A stretch of 64,000 bases of DNA, taken from NCBI RefSeq assembly GCF_949987515.2, contig NC_082698.1, positions 33,818,070 through 33,882,069 of the forward strand. Direction: 5' to 3'. Positions 34,498 through 43,761 of this stretch are shown piece by piece. Origin of the DNA: Delphinus delphis. Its lineage: Eukaryota > Chordata > Mammalia > Artiodactyla > Delphinidae. Numbering within the stretch: the first letter of the stretch is position 1; each line of letters opens with the position of its first letter. The notes beneath the pieces were generated by a model. The model was not told where the DNA came from. It ran no database searches and saw nothing but the letters and a program-made list of their open reading frames with translations. Made by a program: the position numbers and the translations under genes.

Positions 34498-35337
34498 AAA
34501 AGTATATATTTTATAAACATATACTTTAAAAAGTTTTTGAAAAATAAAACACCATACAAATGTAAATATAGTTTAGCGTCCCATGTTCAGATAGTACTCA
34601 ATAATGGCTAAGATTCAGAACAATATATTACAGAAATTGCAGGCTTAAATTCCCTGGTTACCATTAGTATTGTGTTTTTCTTAATGCCTGAAATAACATC
34701 TAAACAAGGGGCAGCTGCTTCAGGCAAAATCATATTTGGGTGATTTTAAAGACCTTAATGAGATCAGGTAATTGCTTGGTAAAGCTAAAAATTTTACCTT
34801 CAATTAACTAATCAACAGCACCATACATCATCATAACTATCTCACTCCCTTCCACCTACATACCATCAACTCAATACATGGGAGGCAGGTGTCTAAGAAA
34901 CCACTTCCTCTGGACATCTGAACCTGCGCTCAGCGGCCATTTTTTAAACATTTATTGAATTAGTCTGCCTAATTTAAAATTAATGGAAAGTCTGTAGTAA
35001 TACAGACTCCATAAGCTGCTGAGGAAAGCTAAAACATTGAACCAGGGTGTGAAGCAAACACATTTTATGTTCCTTCTACATTTGTTTCTTTGCAATTCAT
35101 GTACTTTAAGAAATCATTTAAAAGCATTTGGATTTCCTGCTTCCATTTGCTAAATGGATCATGCTGATAAAAATAGTAGTAATAACAGGCTACCCCGAAT
35201 GGTGTCATCTTTCAGTAAGCCAGGTATATTTTAAATGAAACTCTTGATTGAAATTGAGAAGTGTGAATTGGAAATTGAATGAAATTGCCAAATCTAAGGG
35301 AAAGATGGCCAATATAAACCCACAGAAGCACTTCCTC
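34498..35337. other. Repeat-free AT-rich intergenic block
   Basis: About 840 bp without recognisable repeats, with CAATTAACTAATC and GGTAATTGC homeodomain-like cores. It is a candidate conserved non-coding element. Confidence 0.45.
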
Positions 35338-35359
35338 TTAAAATTCATGTCCGTCAAAG

Positions 35360-35625
35360 TGAGAGAGAGGCAAGGACATATATACACTACCAAACCTAAA
35401 ATAGATAGCTAGTGGGAAGCAGCCGCATAGCACAGGGAGATCAGCTCGGTGCTCTGTGACCACCTAGAGGGGTGGGATAGGGAGGGAGGGAGACGCAAGA
35501 GGGAAGAGATATGGGAACATATGTATATGTATAACTGATTCACTTTGTTATAGAGCAGAAGCTGACACACCATTGTAAAGCAATTATACTCTAATAAAGA
35601 TGTTAAAAAATTTTAAAAATAAAAA
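35360..35625 (+). mobile_element. L1 3' end, 5'-truncated
   Basis: GACATATATACACTACCAAA, TAGCTAGTGGGAAGCAGCCG and CAATTATACTCTAATAAAGA. Imperfect target copies with ATTCATGTCC / AATCATGTCC flank it. Confidence 0.88.
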
Positions 35626-35944
35626 TAAATCATGTCCATAAAAAGCGGGGGGAGAACATCTTTTAGCACTTGTTTAAAGCACTAAACAGACCTAAACCTG
35701 TCCTCCTCCCACCCATGACCAAGCCTGGCATAGACTCTCCTGTACTTGCAGTCCTTACTATGCTTTCTACTGTGCTGTGGGAGCCATCCAGACAAGCTAT
35801 ACTTCTGATGGTCAAGGAATAGGAAATATAATGAGAGTGCAAGGCTTGGGGAGGAGGGGAAATGTCTCTCCTTTCCGTTGGGGAGGGCACGTGGTTTTCA
35901 TTTTCATTCTACAGTACAATATTTATTAAAAGCTTACTGCATGG

Positions 35945-36138
35945 GACTTCCCTGGCGGTGCAGTGGTTAAGACTTCGTCTTCCAATGCAGGGGGCGTGGG
36001 TTCAATCCCTGGTCAGGGAGCTAAGATCTCACATGCCTCCTGGCCAAAAAACCAAAAAACATAAACAACAGAAGCAATATTGTAACAAATTCAATAAAGA
36101 CTTTAAAAATGGTCCACATCAAAAAAAAAAAAAAAAAA
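35945..36138 (+). mobile_element. Short tRNA-derived SINE with long 3' body
   Basis: GGACTTCCCTGGCGGTGCAG ... CCTGGCC, then a specific 3' body (AATATTGTAACAAATTCAAT; AAAAATGGTCCACATC) and poly(A). Target copies CTTACTGCATG at 35934-35944 and 36141-36151. Confidence 0.92.
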
Positions 36139-36361
36139 ACCTTACTGCATGCCAAGCCCAGTGCTAGATGCTGGGGACCCCATAGTAAGCCACTGAGCTG
36201 CTCTATGTTCAGAGGCCTTTGTGGAACATGCATCAGTGGATCAAATGAAGAAGAAATGTAATGATACTAGACAGTTTATATAATGGGAACACCAAATAAC
36301 ATAAACCAGGGACAGATATTTTTTTAAACACTTTAACAGATATAAAGTGGTTTGTTGTTTT

Positions 36362-36471
36362 TTTTTTTGTCCGCACCTCACAGCTTACGAGATCTTAGTT
36401 CCCCGATCAGGGATCGAACTCGGGCACCCTGCAGTGGACGTGGTCCTAACCACTGGACTGCCAGGGAATTC
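36362..36471 (-). mobile_element. Short tRNA-derived SINE
   Basis: TTCCCCGATCAGGGATCGAA ... CCACTGGACTGCCAGGGAAT read in reverse. Flanking copies (T)AAAGTGG / AAAGTGT are short. Confidence 0.88.
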
Positions 36472-36779
36472 CTAAAGTGTATTTTATAACGCTCATTTCC
36501 CCAGAAAACTGGAAATGGTGCTCCAGTCAGCTTATTAGTTTCTTGTGTAACAGAATAATGTGCTATACACACAGAAGCTTCACAACCCCTATACTGTGTG
36601 GTAATCCCTTCCAGATTTAATGCTGGACTTGAATTAAAACAAAAAGATTACATAGAATGAACAAAAACCCTCAACTCTCTTCTTATACCTAGAATTAGAC
36701 TTGGCTTGATACCTTCTCAAGGGTACAAAAGATTAAATGAGGAACTTCACGTTACAACATTGACTGGTACAGTAATTGA

Positions 36780-36935
36780 GGTCTTGGGCTTAACTTCTCG
36801 GTGACAGTTTCCTTATCAGGAAAACAGGGTAATAACAGTAGCCACCTCAGAAGATTTTTGTGAGAATTAAATGATATAAACTATGTGAAGGACTCATATA
36901 ATATTCAATGCACAGTAAGTGCTCAATGTATGTTC
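36780..36935 (+). mobile_element. MIR SINE 3' half
   Basis: CAGTTTCCTTATCAGGAAAA ... GTGAGAATTAAATGATATAA ... AGTGCTCAATGTATGTTC. Confidence 0.75.
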
Positions 36936-37300
36936 ATTCATTCATTCATTGAACACATACTACGGAGCACCTATTCTGTGTCAGGCTGGAGATACACGGT
37001 AGCAGACAAAACAGATAAAAATTCCTTTGCTGCGGCAATAACATTTCACTGAGAGACAAATAAGTAATAAATAAATAAGTTGAAATATGATATCCAATTG
37101 TAATAAGGGAAATAGAGAACATTAACTTGTGGGAGGGGAATAGGGAAGAGGGAGTTGTGATTTTAAACAGGATGGCTAGGGAAGGCGAAGCCTGAGGGAG
37201 GCAAGGGAGCCAGCCAGGAGAATGTCTGGGGAAGGAGAGTTCCAGATGGAGGAAAGTGCAAAAGTAAAAGCAAAGAGATCTGTGTGACTGGAAAGGGAGA
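36936..37300. repeat. Old interspersed repeat, family not named
   Basis: Same type as at 11.3-11.7 kb (GAACACATACTACGGAGCAC; GGTAGCAGACAAAACAGATA; GGAGAGTTCCAGATGGAGGA). Confidence 0.55.
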
Positions 37301-37544
37301 ATGCAGTCCATAATCCTTTTTTCCAAATGCTGGAACCCAAACACCTCTGATGATTCTAGTCATACTTATTCCCTGCCCTCCTTCCCTTCCAGGTCTGTGA
37401 ATTTGATTATCTCTCTCCCTAGAACAGCACTCCATTTACTTTCCTCTGTGTTAGGACCTCTGGAAGGCTCCGCCAGGGCATCCTGAGCCTACCCCTTGCA
37501 CCACCTCTTGGGCACCTCCACTACCCCCCAGTGCACAAATGCTT

Positions 37545-37652
37545 GACCCCTGGGGACACACGTATTATTACTTTTTGATTATTATTATCACTATTATTGA
37601 CCCCTGGGGACACACGTATTATTACTTTTTGATTATTATTATCACTATTATT
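37545..37652. repeat. Perfect 54-bp tandem duplication
   Basis: The unit at 37545-37598 (GACCCCTGGGGACACACG ... CACTATTATT) is repeated without a single change at 37599-37652. Confidence 0.97.
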
Positions 37653-37860
37653 GCTTATCCTGGCTCAAAAAGAAAATAAATAAAAAGCTAAACTAAAAGA
37701 ACTGTCCTTGGAGGGATGGGGGCAGTGTATTAGGACTCCAGCAACATCGCCCTCAAACTTAGGATTTTCACCTGAAAGCTGAAAATTTCTATATATTTGA
37801 AGAAAATCTTAGGCCTAACTGTGACCTCTAAAGAATTGAAACTAGTCATTTTCTATTCTT

Positions 37861-38017
37861 TTTTTTTTTTTTTTTGCTCTGGACGCGCAGGCTCAGCGGC
37901 CATGGCTCACGGGCCCAGCCGCTCCGGGGCATGTGGGATCTTCCCAGACCGGGGCACGAACCCGTGTCCCCTGCATCGGCAGGCGGACTCTCAACCACTG
38001 CGCCACCAGGGAAGCCC
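37861..38017 (-). mobile_element. CHR-2 SINE lacking its 3' third
   Basis: Head and body are normal, but the A tail joins directly after CGCGTCC...AGAGC; the usual last ~55 bp of CHR-2 are absent. Target copies ATTTTCTATTCTT at about 37848-37860 and 38019-38031. Confidence 0.9.
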
Positions 38018-38039
38018 CATTTTCTATTCTTAATGGGGA

Positions 38040-38380
38040 AATAAACTGAATGAGGAAGAGGAATCTTGAGATGGAGGAAATGGGGGAAGGTTGTAAAAGG
38101 GAATAAATTTTTAAAAAGTGGAGAGGTGAGGAGGGATAAAGGACATAAACTACAAATGAAAAATATAAACAAGTTTAATGGAGACAAACTGAATAGGTAT
38201 TTCTCTTCCTGCCAGTACCTATGAATTGGGGGTCGGGCAGGGATGAGGTTACCGTTAACCCTTTCTTGTCGTAGTGTTATGGAGTGATGAGATGGGTGAT
38301 GAGATTTTTGAATTTTTAAGATTTTGAATAATACCAAACTCCCCTTCCAAATTAGAAAAAAAAATTCTAATGTTTAAAAA
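38040..38380. other. Unique AT-rich sequence
   Basis: I see no gene or clear repeat. Confidence 0.45.
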
Positions 38381-38439
38381 AAAATTTTAAGTGAGAAGTT
38401 ATCTCCTTAGCTTTCATCGAGAAAATCGCAGTGACTGAA

Positions 38440-38720
38440 ATTGGCAGTGACTTTTTTAAGCAGCCACACGAGAAAGTTTTCGGCCGCCTCGAAAACCTCG
38501 CGGCTACCGCCGGATGCTCCAAAGTCAAGATCCTCCGCAGACAGGAAATGCCTTTTCCAGCCCCAGGGTCTCCTCCCCGCGGCCCTCTCTATTGTCTGGA
38601 GAGATTTGTGTACATCCGACTGAAGAGGTTTCCCGCCTGCAACTGCGAATCAAAGAGCTGCTTCAAAAGAAGGGACTCAGTGGGGGCTTTCTAGCTTTTC
38701 AGGCTGACACTTGGCGCCCA
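38440..38720. promoter_or_regulatory. CpG-containing unique block, candidate element
   Basis: In otherwise CpG-poor flank this segment keeps a group of CpGs (TTTTCGGCCGCCTCG, CCTCGCGGCTACCGCCGG, CCCGCGG). Open frames of 60-87 codons overlap it but show no known motif. It may be an enhancer or minor promoter about 4 kb past the HHEX 3' end. Confidence 0.4.
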
Positions 38721-38869
38721 CTGTGTGCCAGGTATTGATGCCTCCTCTCAGGTGAGCCGCCCACCTCTCGAGGAGTTGAGGCTGAGAATTGAGCCCAAGG
38801 CCCCCAACCAGCAAGGGAGGTGGAGGGGACTCGTCTGCCTTACTTCCAGCCCTGCTCTTATCCACAACG

Positions 38870-40340
38870 GTAAGATTCCTGAGTAGGGTTCCCCACAGCC
38901 ATATCTGAAGGGGTAGCTAATGTTCTGTAGACCTTGGACCTCAGGTATACTGGTGGGTGGGAGGAATCTCCAAAGTGCTTCTCATTCGGATTCAACAACA
39001 ATACAAAAAAAAAAAAAGTATCAAGGGATAAAATCAGATTATATAGAGATTCCAGCTGGAATTTCATGAAACCCAGAGGGATGAAAAGTAAATGTTAGTA
39101 CAACATCTGATTATTTTTACTATGAGATACCAAACTCCTAATTAGAAGCATCATGAGTGATTGTTTAGTTTTCCACATTTGTCCCATGCTGTCAGTATTC
39201 ACATAAATATCACCTCCAATCACAGATTTAGAGGAGCATTAGATTTTAAAATCATTAGATTTTAAAGAAGAATCAAAAGGGTGAGATTTTGAGTTCCCAT
39301 CGTCTTCCTCAAGGCAGTATAACTGAAATGGGGATTTTTGGTAAGTGTATTCTGTCCCCAGCTAAATGCATTTCCCCCAAGTCTAGATACATTTTCTTAA
39401 ATCCCTGCCCTGCCCCCATTAACTAAAATGAATATTCACAACAATGAAACCACACACAGAAAAAAGGTTGTCAGAAATGTTGAAAGAGAATAGGTACTTT
39501 CACTATCAGAGATGGTTTCCTCTTTTCCCACAAGATGTCTTATCAGCCTTCACCCTGAGAAAACCATAAAAAGTAAGAAAAAGAAACCTTATGCAACAGT
39601 TCTCTAAATAAAATACTACACAGCAGCCTAGTCATTCCTAAAAGTGATGTTGTTTAAAGAGTCAAAGTACATCATCCAACAAAATCAATATCCTATTAAG
39701 TTAGAAAGGGTTCTGAATATCAAAGACTGAGGAACTGAATAACTTAAAGTATAAGTACATGACCCAGGGGATTAATCACACACTGTCATGGTGAAATTAG
39801 GGCAATTCTTCCAATCATTAACGTTTTGCTTACAAAAATGTGCTTTTCTGTTTGTCTTTCTGCTAAATGATAACCGTTTTCAAGTTGAATCTCCTGATAA
39901 AAAGAGTTAAAAACAAGACAGGAGTTGTGCTGTAAAGGTCATACATGCTGCTTCAACATGAAATAGCCAAAAGACAAACAAATGAAAAATGCCTGGATTG
40001 TAGGAAGAATTTGTAAATACTCATTGGCAATCTGCAATGGGGCACTTTAGAAAACAGTTAATGCCAACCTGTGTCCTGAAAATACTGTACTTCCTCCAGG
40101 TAACATGCTGTGGATTCTTAAGGACATGTTTAGATTCAGAACGTGATCAACTTGAAGAGAATTGGGAATAACTTTAAATTGGAAAATGGCCTGGTTTCAG
40201 GGATTGTCTACTTTAAAACAAGATTTCACTCCTCAATTTTTCTAGTGCCAATCAATACATAAACCTGTATTCCTCTGCTTCATAGTCATGATACAGTTAT
40301 TCTCAAGAATAAACATTAACCAGAGGTTATCTCCAGGAGT
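38870..40340. other. Repeat-free intergenic block
   Basis: About 1.4 kb with no repeat and no gene. Such length without insertion near a developmental gene suggests constraint, but this is inference. Confidence 0.45.
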
Positions 40341-40341
40341 G

Positions 40342-40345
<4 letters not shown>

Positions 40346-40382
<37 letters not shown>
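40346..40382 (+). repeat. (CA)n microsatellite
   Basis: About 18 uninterrupted CA units; likely polymorphic. Confidence 0.98.
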
Positions 40383-40384
<2 letters not shown>

Positions 40385-40770
40385 TTTCAGGATTGCTTTA
40401 ATTCAATATTAGGCCCATAAGCCTCCTGTTCTCCCCAGACTCTGATACAGACAGTCCTCTTTTCAAATGAGACTGACTATGACCTTTGAAACCTTGATGA
40501 AACCTGTCAGGCAGGGACAGGGAGCCTGGAGCCTACAGATGAGGGGAAAGGAGACCCTCCCACTGGATGTCTACTTTGGGCTCCGACATTGGGGAGAACT
40601 GAGTTGGGAATTGGGGTGCTGGTAAGGGTCACGTAGATCAACTAGACCATCTTCATTCAATAGATGAAAGAACTGAGGCAAAGAACTAAAACTCCAACCC
40701 AAATCTTTAAACTTCCAGGCCAATGCACACCTCTCTGCTTCAGGACCCAGGACAAATTTTCTCAGAAATT
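40383..40770. other. Unique intergenic sequence
   Basis: I see no gene or clear repeat. Confidence 0.45.
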
Positions 40771-40785
40771 AAAATTCACAGGTAA

Positions 40786-41127
40786 GGACTTCCCTGGTGG
40801 TCCAGTGGGTAAGACTCTGCGCTCCCAATGCAGGCGGCCTGGGTTCGATCCCTGGTTGGGAAACTAGATCCCACATGCATGCCACAACTAAGAAGTCCGC
40901 TTGCCACAGCTAAAAAAAGATCCTGCACGCCGCAAGGAAGATCCCGCGTGCCGCAACTAAGACCCAGTGCAGCCAAAATAAATAAATAAAATAAATAAAA
41001 AATAAATAAATGTTTCCTAAAAAGGAGTCCCCTGTTCATTATTTTTTTAAAAAAAGAATTATCTGAAAGTAGCAATATAGCAAGTTTGATGGAAAAAATT
41101 ATTAAAATAAATAAATAATAAATAAAT
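40786..41127 (+). mobile_element. tRNA-derived SINE with apparent 3' transduction
   Basis: The SINE (GGACTTCCCTGGTGGTCCAG to AGCCAAAATAAATAAATAAA) ends near 41,010. The perfect 15-bp target duplication AAAATTCACAGGTAA lies at 40772-40786 and 41128-41142, so about 85 bp of non-SINE sequence and a second A-rich tail sit inside the insertion. Confidence 0.88.
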
Positions 41128-41142
41128 AAAATTCACAGGTAA

Positions 41143-41352
41143 TTCCATGGGCCTTCTTGGAATCTAAGGAGGCAGGGTGTGACAACACCCTAAGTGCAAC
41201 GACTTTTTCACTCTCTTCATCTGAGTGCTCATGTCTGGGAAGCCACAGCCCTGGTCAAGCCAGGCCAGGGGCAGAGGCATTCCTTCACAGGACCCCAGCC
41301 CAGAGGCACCCAACTCCACAATAACTAGAGGCCTCCATGGAGGCCCAGGCTA
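41143..41352. other. Unique sequence with a 16-bp palindrome
   Basis: GGCCTCCATGGAGGCC (41330-41345) is a perfect palindrome; otherwise nothing is recognised. Confidence 0.5.
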
Positions 41353-41367
41353 GAGGAAGGGATTTCT

Positions 41368-41580
41368 TTCTTTTTTTTTTTTCATTTTTATTGGAGTGTA
41401 GGTGATTTACGACGCTGTGTTAGTTTCAGGTGTACAGCAAAGTGAATCAGTTATACATATATCCATTCTTTCCCATATAGGCCATTACAGAGTATTGAGT
41501 AGAGTTCCCTGTACTACACAGGAGGTCCTTATTAGTTACCTGTTTTATATATAGTAGCGTGTATATGTCAATCCCAATCT
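41368..41580 (-). mobile_element. L1 3' end, 5'-truncated
   Basis: Reverse L1 tail (TTATTGGAGTGTAGGTGATT; AGCAAAGTGAATCAGTTATA; TATGTCAATCCCAATCT). Target copies GAGGAAGGGATTTCT (41353-41367) and GAGGAAGAGATTTCT (41581-41595). Confidence 0.93.
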
Positions 41581-41595
41581 GAGGAAGAGATTTCT

Positions 41596-41960
41596 GGACT
41601 CCCCCCTCCCAGATCTGGCTCTTCGTTTCCTGGAATGTCAGGAACCTGACGGCCCCAAGTAGGCAAGCAGCTGGGCTGGCAATACCCGGCCGGTCAGAAA
41701 CCTCAGCCCACCCTTCCTCTCAGCTCCACACCCACCCCCAGCTCAGCACTTCATTCCTCCCCTCACAATACCTCTTTCTCAGCCCTGCTCCCTCCCCTCA
41801 GCCAGGAGCCCTGCGCCCACCTCCCCTCGTCCTCCTCAACGCTGCCACCCTCCTGTTCCCACACTGGCAGGAACTGTCGGCAGGAGGGGAGCAGCTGAGG
41901 GAGTGAGGGGTGAACGCGGGTCCCACCTGCTTTTTCCACACAAGAAGCACCTTAGAGCCC
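41596..41960. other. Unique GC-richer sequence
   Basis: I see no gene or clear repeat. Confidence 0.45.
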
Positions 41961-41964
41961 CAGA

Positions 41965-42125
41965 CCAGCAGCTTGGGCAACACCTGGGCACTTGTTAGAA
42001 GTGTAAATTCCCTGGCCCACCCCAGATCTGCCCAAATCAGAAACTCGGGGGATGGGGAGGGCAATGAGTTCCAACAAGCTCTGCCGGTGATTCTGAAGCT
42101 CGCTGAAGAGGGAGAACCGCTGTCC
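41965..42125. mobile_element. hAT-Charlie MITE-like relic (MER20/MER3-like)
   Basis: ACACCTGGGCACTTGTTAGA, CCCCAGATCTGCCCAAATCA and GTGATTCTGAAGCTCGCTGA, ending near GAGAACCGCTG, follow the short hAT elements. Confidence 0.7.
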
Positions 42126-42149
42126 TGTCACAAAGTACTCCCCTCCCCC

Positions 42150-42600
42150 TAAGCGGACCCCCAACCCGGGCTCGGCAGCCAAAGGATGACGCAGTGTTGA
42201 CTCACGCGGGTCAAGGACGGCGGCCCGGGCTGCCCGGCCAGCCAAGGTGAATCGATGGCGTTCGGCGGCCCCCGCGCTCCGCCGCGGCGCAGCTGCTCTT
42301 CCCTTCCCGCCGCCTGGCGCGCCCGGGGCTCGGGGTCTGCAGGCGGGAGCCACCTCCGCTGCTCCAGACACACACACACCACTCCCCGTCCCCCGCCAAC
42401 CCCCAGCAAACTCCCGGGGAAAGGCTCACATCTACCTTTCAGGTGCCAGCGCCAGAACCGCGCCCCCAGGACGCCAGGAGCCACGAGCCGCAGGAGCGCC
42501 GGTGAGACGCACCGCCAGACGCTCCTGCGCCGGACCCCACGCCCCAGCGCCGGCCCCAGCGCCCAGCACCGCGCCAGTCACCCCAGGCGCTGGAAGAAAA
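42150..42600. promoter_or_regulatory. Second CpG island, just beyond the HHEX 3' end
   Basis: The segment is GC-rich with many CpGs (GCGGCGC, GGCGCGCC and similar). It begins about 50 bp past the expected HHEX polyadenylation site. It has an AP-1 type TGACTCA at 42198-42204 at its outer edge. The open frames across it on both strands look like GC-rich artefacts. It may be the promoter of an unannotated, possibly antisense, transcript, or an enhancer CpG island. Confidence 0.7.
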
Positions 42601-42663
42601 GGTGTGGGTTTGTTTTAATCGAAGAATGAGAGGTCCAAAGAGGTCAGTCATCCCACCGGCGGA

Positions 42664-42669
42664 TTTATT
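42664..42669 (-). promoter_or_regulatory. HHEX: HHEX distal polyadenylation signal
   Basis: AATAAA on the minus strand, about 880 nt after the stop codon, in the position expected for the main HHEX 3' end. Confidence 0.75.
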
Positions 42670-43149
42670 TTATATACAAGTTACTCATTTAAAAAAACAA
42701 ACAAACCATTTTGGCCATGTCTTTTTTACAGTGAACAATTATATATACACACATTATAAACACTGTTTAATATAAAACACAATATCTACAATCTACTTAC
42801 ATTTAATTAATCTGCTACTTCTAGTTCATCTGTGATTAATTTTAGTCACTGATGAGTCAGTTTCTCTGCTTGAACTGGACTGTACTATCCCCTTAACACC
42901 TTGGTCAAACAGGTTCTAAGTGACAGTGCAAAACAAGCATTTAAGATTATCAACTTATATTGATTATATATCTCTCTGACGAAAAGAACACATACATCCC
43001 CGAGACAAGAGCTCTGAGATGGTTTTGGATTTAAGGCAGCAGTGTAAGAATGTAACAAAAAAGTAAGGAATGTTTCCTTTAAAATATTACAAGGCTGCCT
43101 GAATTGTGGGCCCCCTTTCCAAGGCATACCTCTGGATTTGGGATGTCCC

Positions 43150-43155
43150 TTTATT
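43150..43155 (-). promoter_or_regulatory. HHEX: HHEX proximal polyadenylation signal (possible)
   Basis: A second AATAAA on the minus strand, about 395 nt after the stop. It could give a shorter 3' UTR, but use cannot be judged from sequence. Confidence 0.45.
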
Positions 43156-43548
43156 TTCCATTAAGTGGGATGTAGAAACAGGTTATAGAAAAATCATTCA
43201 AGAAATTCCTATTAAAATCTTTAAAGTTATAACTTAAAAATTTAACAAAAAAGTTCAAAATTACTTTTTATAAATAGAAAAAACAAGTTACTTTTTAAAA
43301 AGGGGGTGAATTTAATCAGTGAAGAGTCCCTTTATCATACAATCTAAAATCAGTTCATAAACTATTTAAGTCAAAATTAAGGTTTCAATGTGTTTGTTAT
43401 TTAGCCAGTGCACCACACATTTTAGGTTTCCAGAATACCCAAAATTGATTCCCTTTCTCATATAGTTTTCCGGTTCATCTATGGAGATTTTCTGTGGCAA
43501 ATGTTATTCCAAAGCTCAGTTTTCTGAACATGCCAATGTCAGTGGTCA

Positions 43549-43761
43549 TCATCCAGCATTAAAATAGCCTTTATCACCCTCGATGTCCACTTCCTGATCA
43601 GAATCCTCTGAAATCTCTGATTCAAGGTCTTCCTGGGAGACAGGGGAGGGCGAACATTGAGAGCTATCCAAAGCACCTTTATTCTGTTCACTGTCTTGCC
43701 TCTGGTCGCAGGAATTGTCCAAACTTTCCAGTTCTTCTTTTTTATTGTTTTGAGGGTTCTC
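43549..43761 (-). CDS. HHEX: HHEX coding exon 4 (acidic C-terminal tail)
   Basis: The acceptor CAG is at 43764-43762 and the coding part runs from ENPQNNKKEE to YFNAG with TGA at 43551-43549 (70 codons). The composition is strongly acidic (SEISEDSDQEVDIEGD), as in the HHEX C-terminal domain linked to activation. The segment around DSEQNKGALD is three codons shorter than human: a Leu-Pro pair after RQD and a Ser after KGA are missing. Both losses keep the frame. Confidence 0.96.
   Translation of the reverse strand, partial: ENPQNNKKEELESLDNSCDQRQDSEQNKGALDSSQCSPSPVSQEDLESEISEDSDQEVDIEGDKGYFNAG

Larger units (their letters stand above)
42645..43548 (-). other. HHEX: HHEX 3' UTR
   Basis: This is AT-rich, repeat-free sequence from the stop codon to the distal polyadenylation signal. 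Its length of about 0.9 kb fits the known HHEX mRNA. The 3' end is placed some 15-25 nt past the distal AATAAA. Confidence 0.8.

Noticed and set aside
42247..42629. 123- and 124-codon frames in the second CpG island
   Set aside because: Two overlapping frames in different phases with the same Ala/Pro/Arg bias indicate GC-driven openness, not coding.
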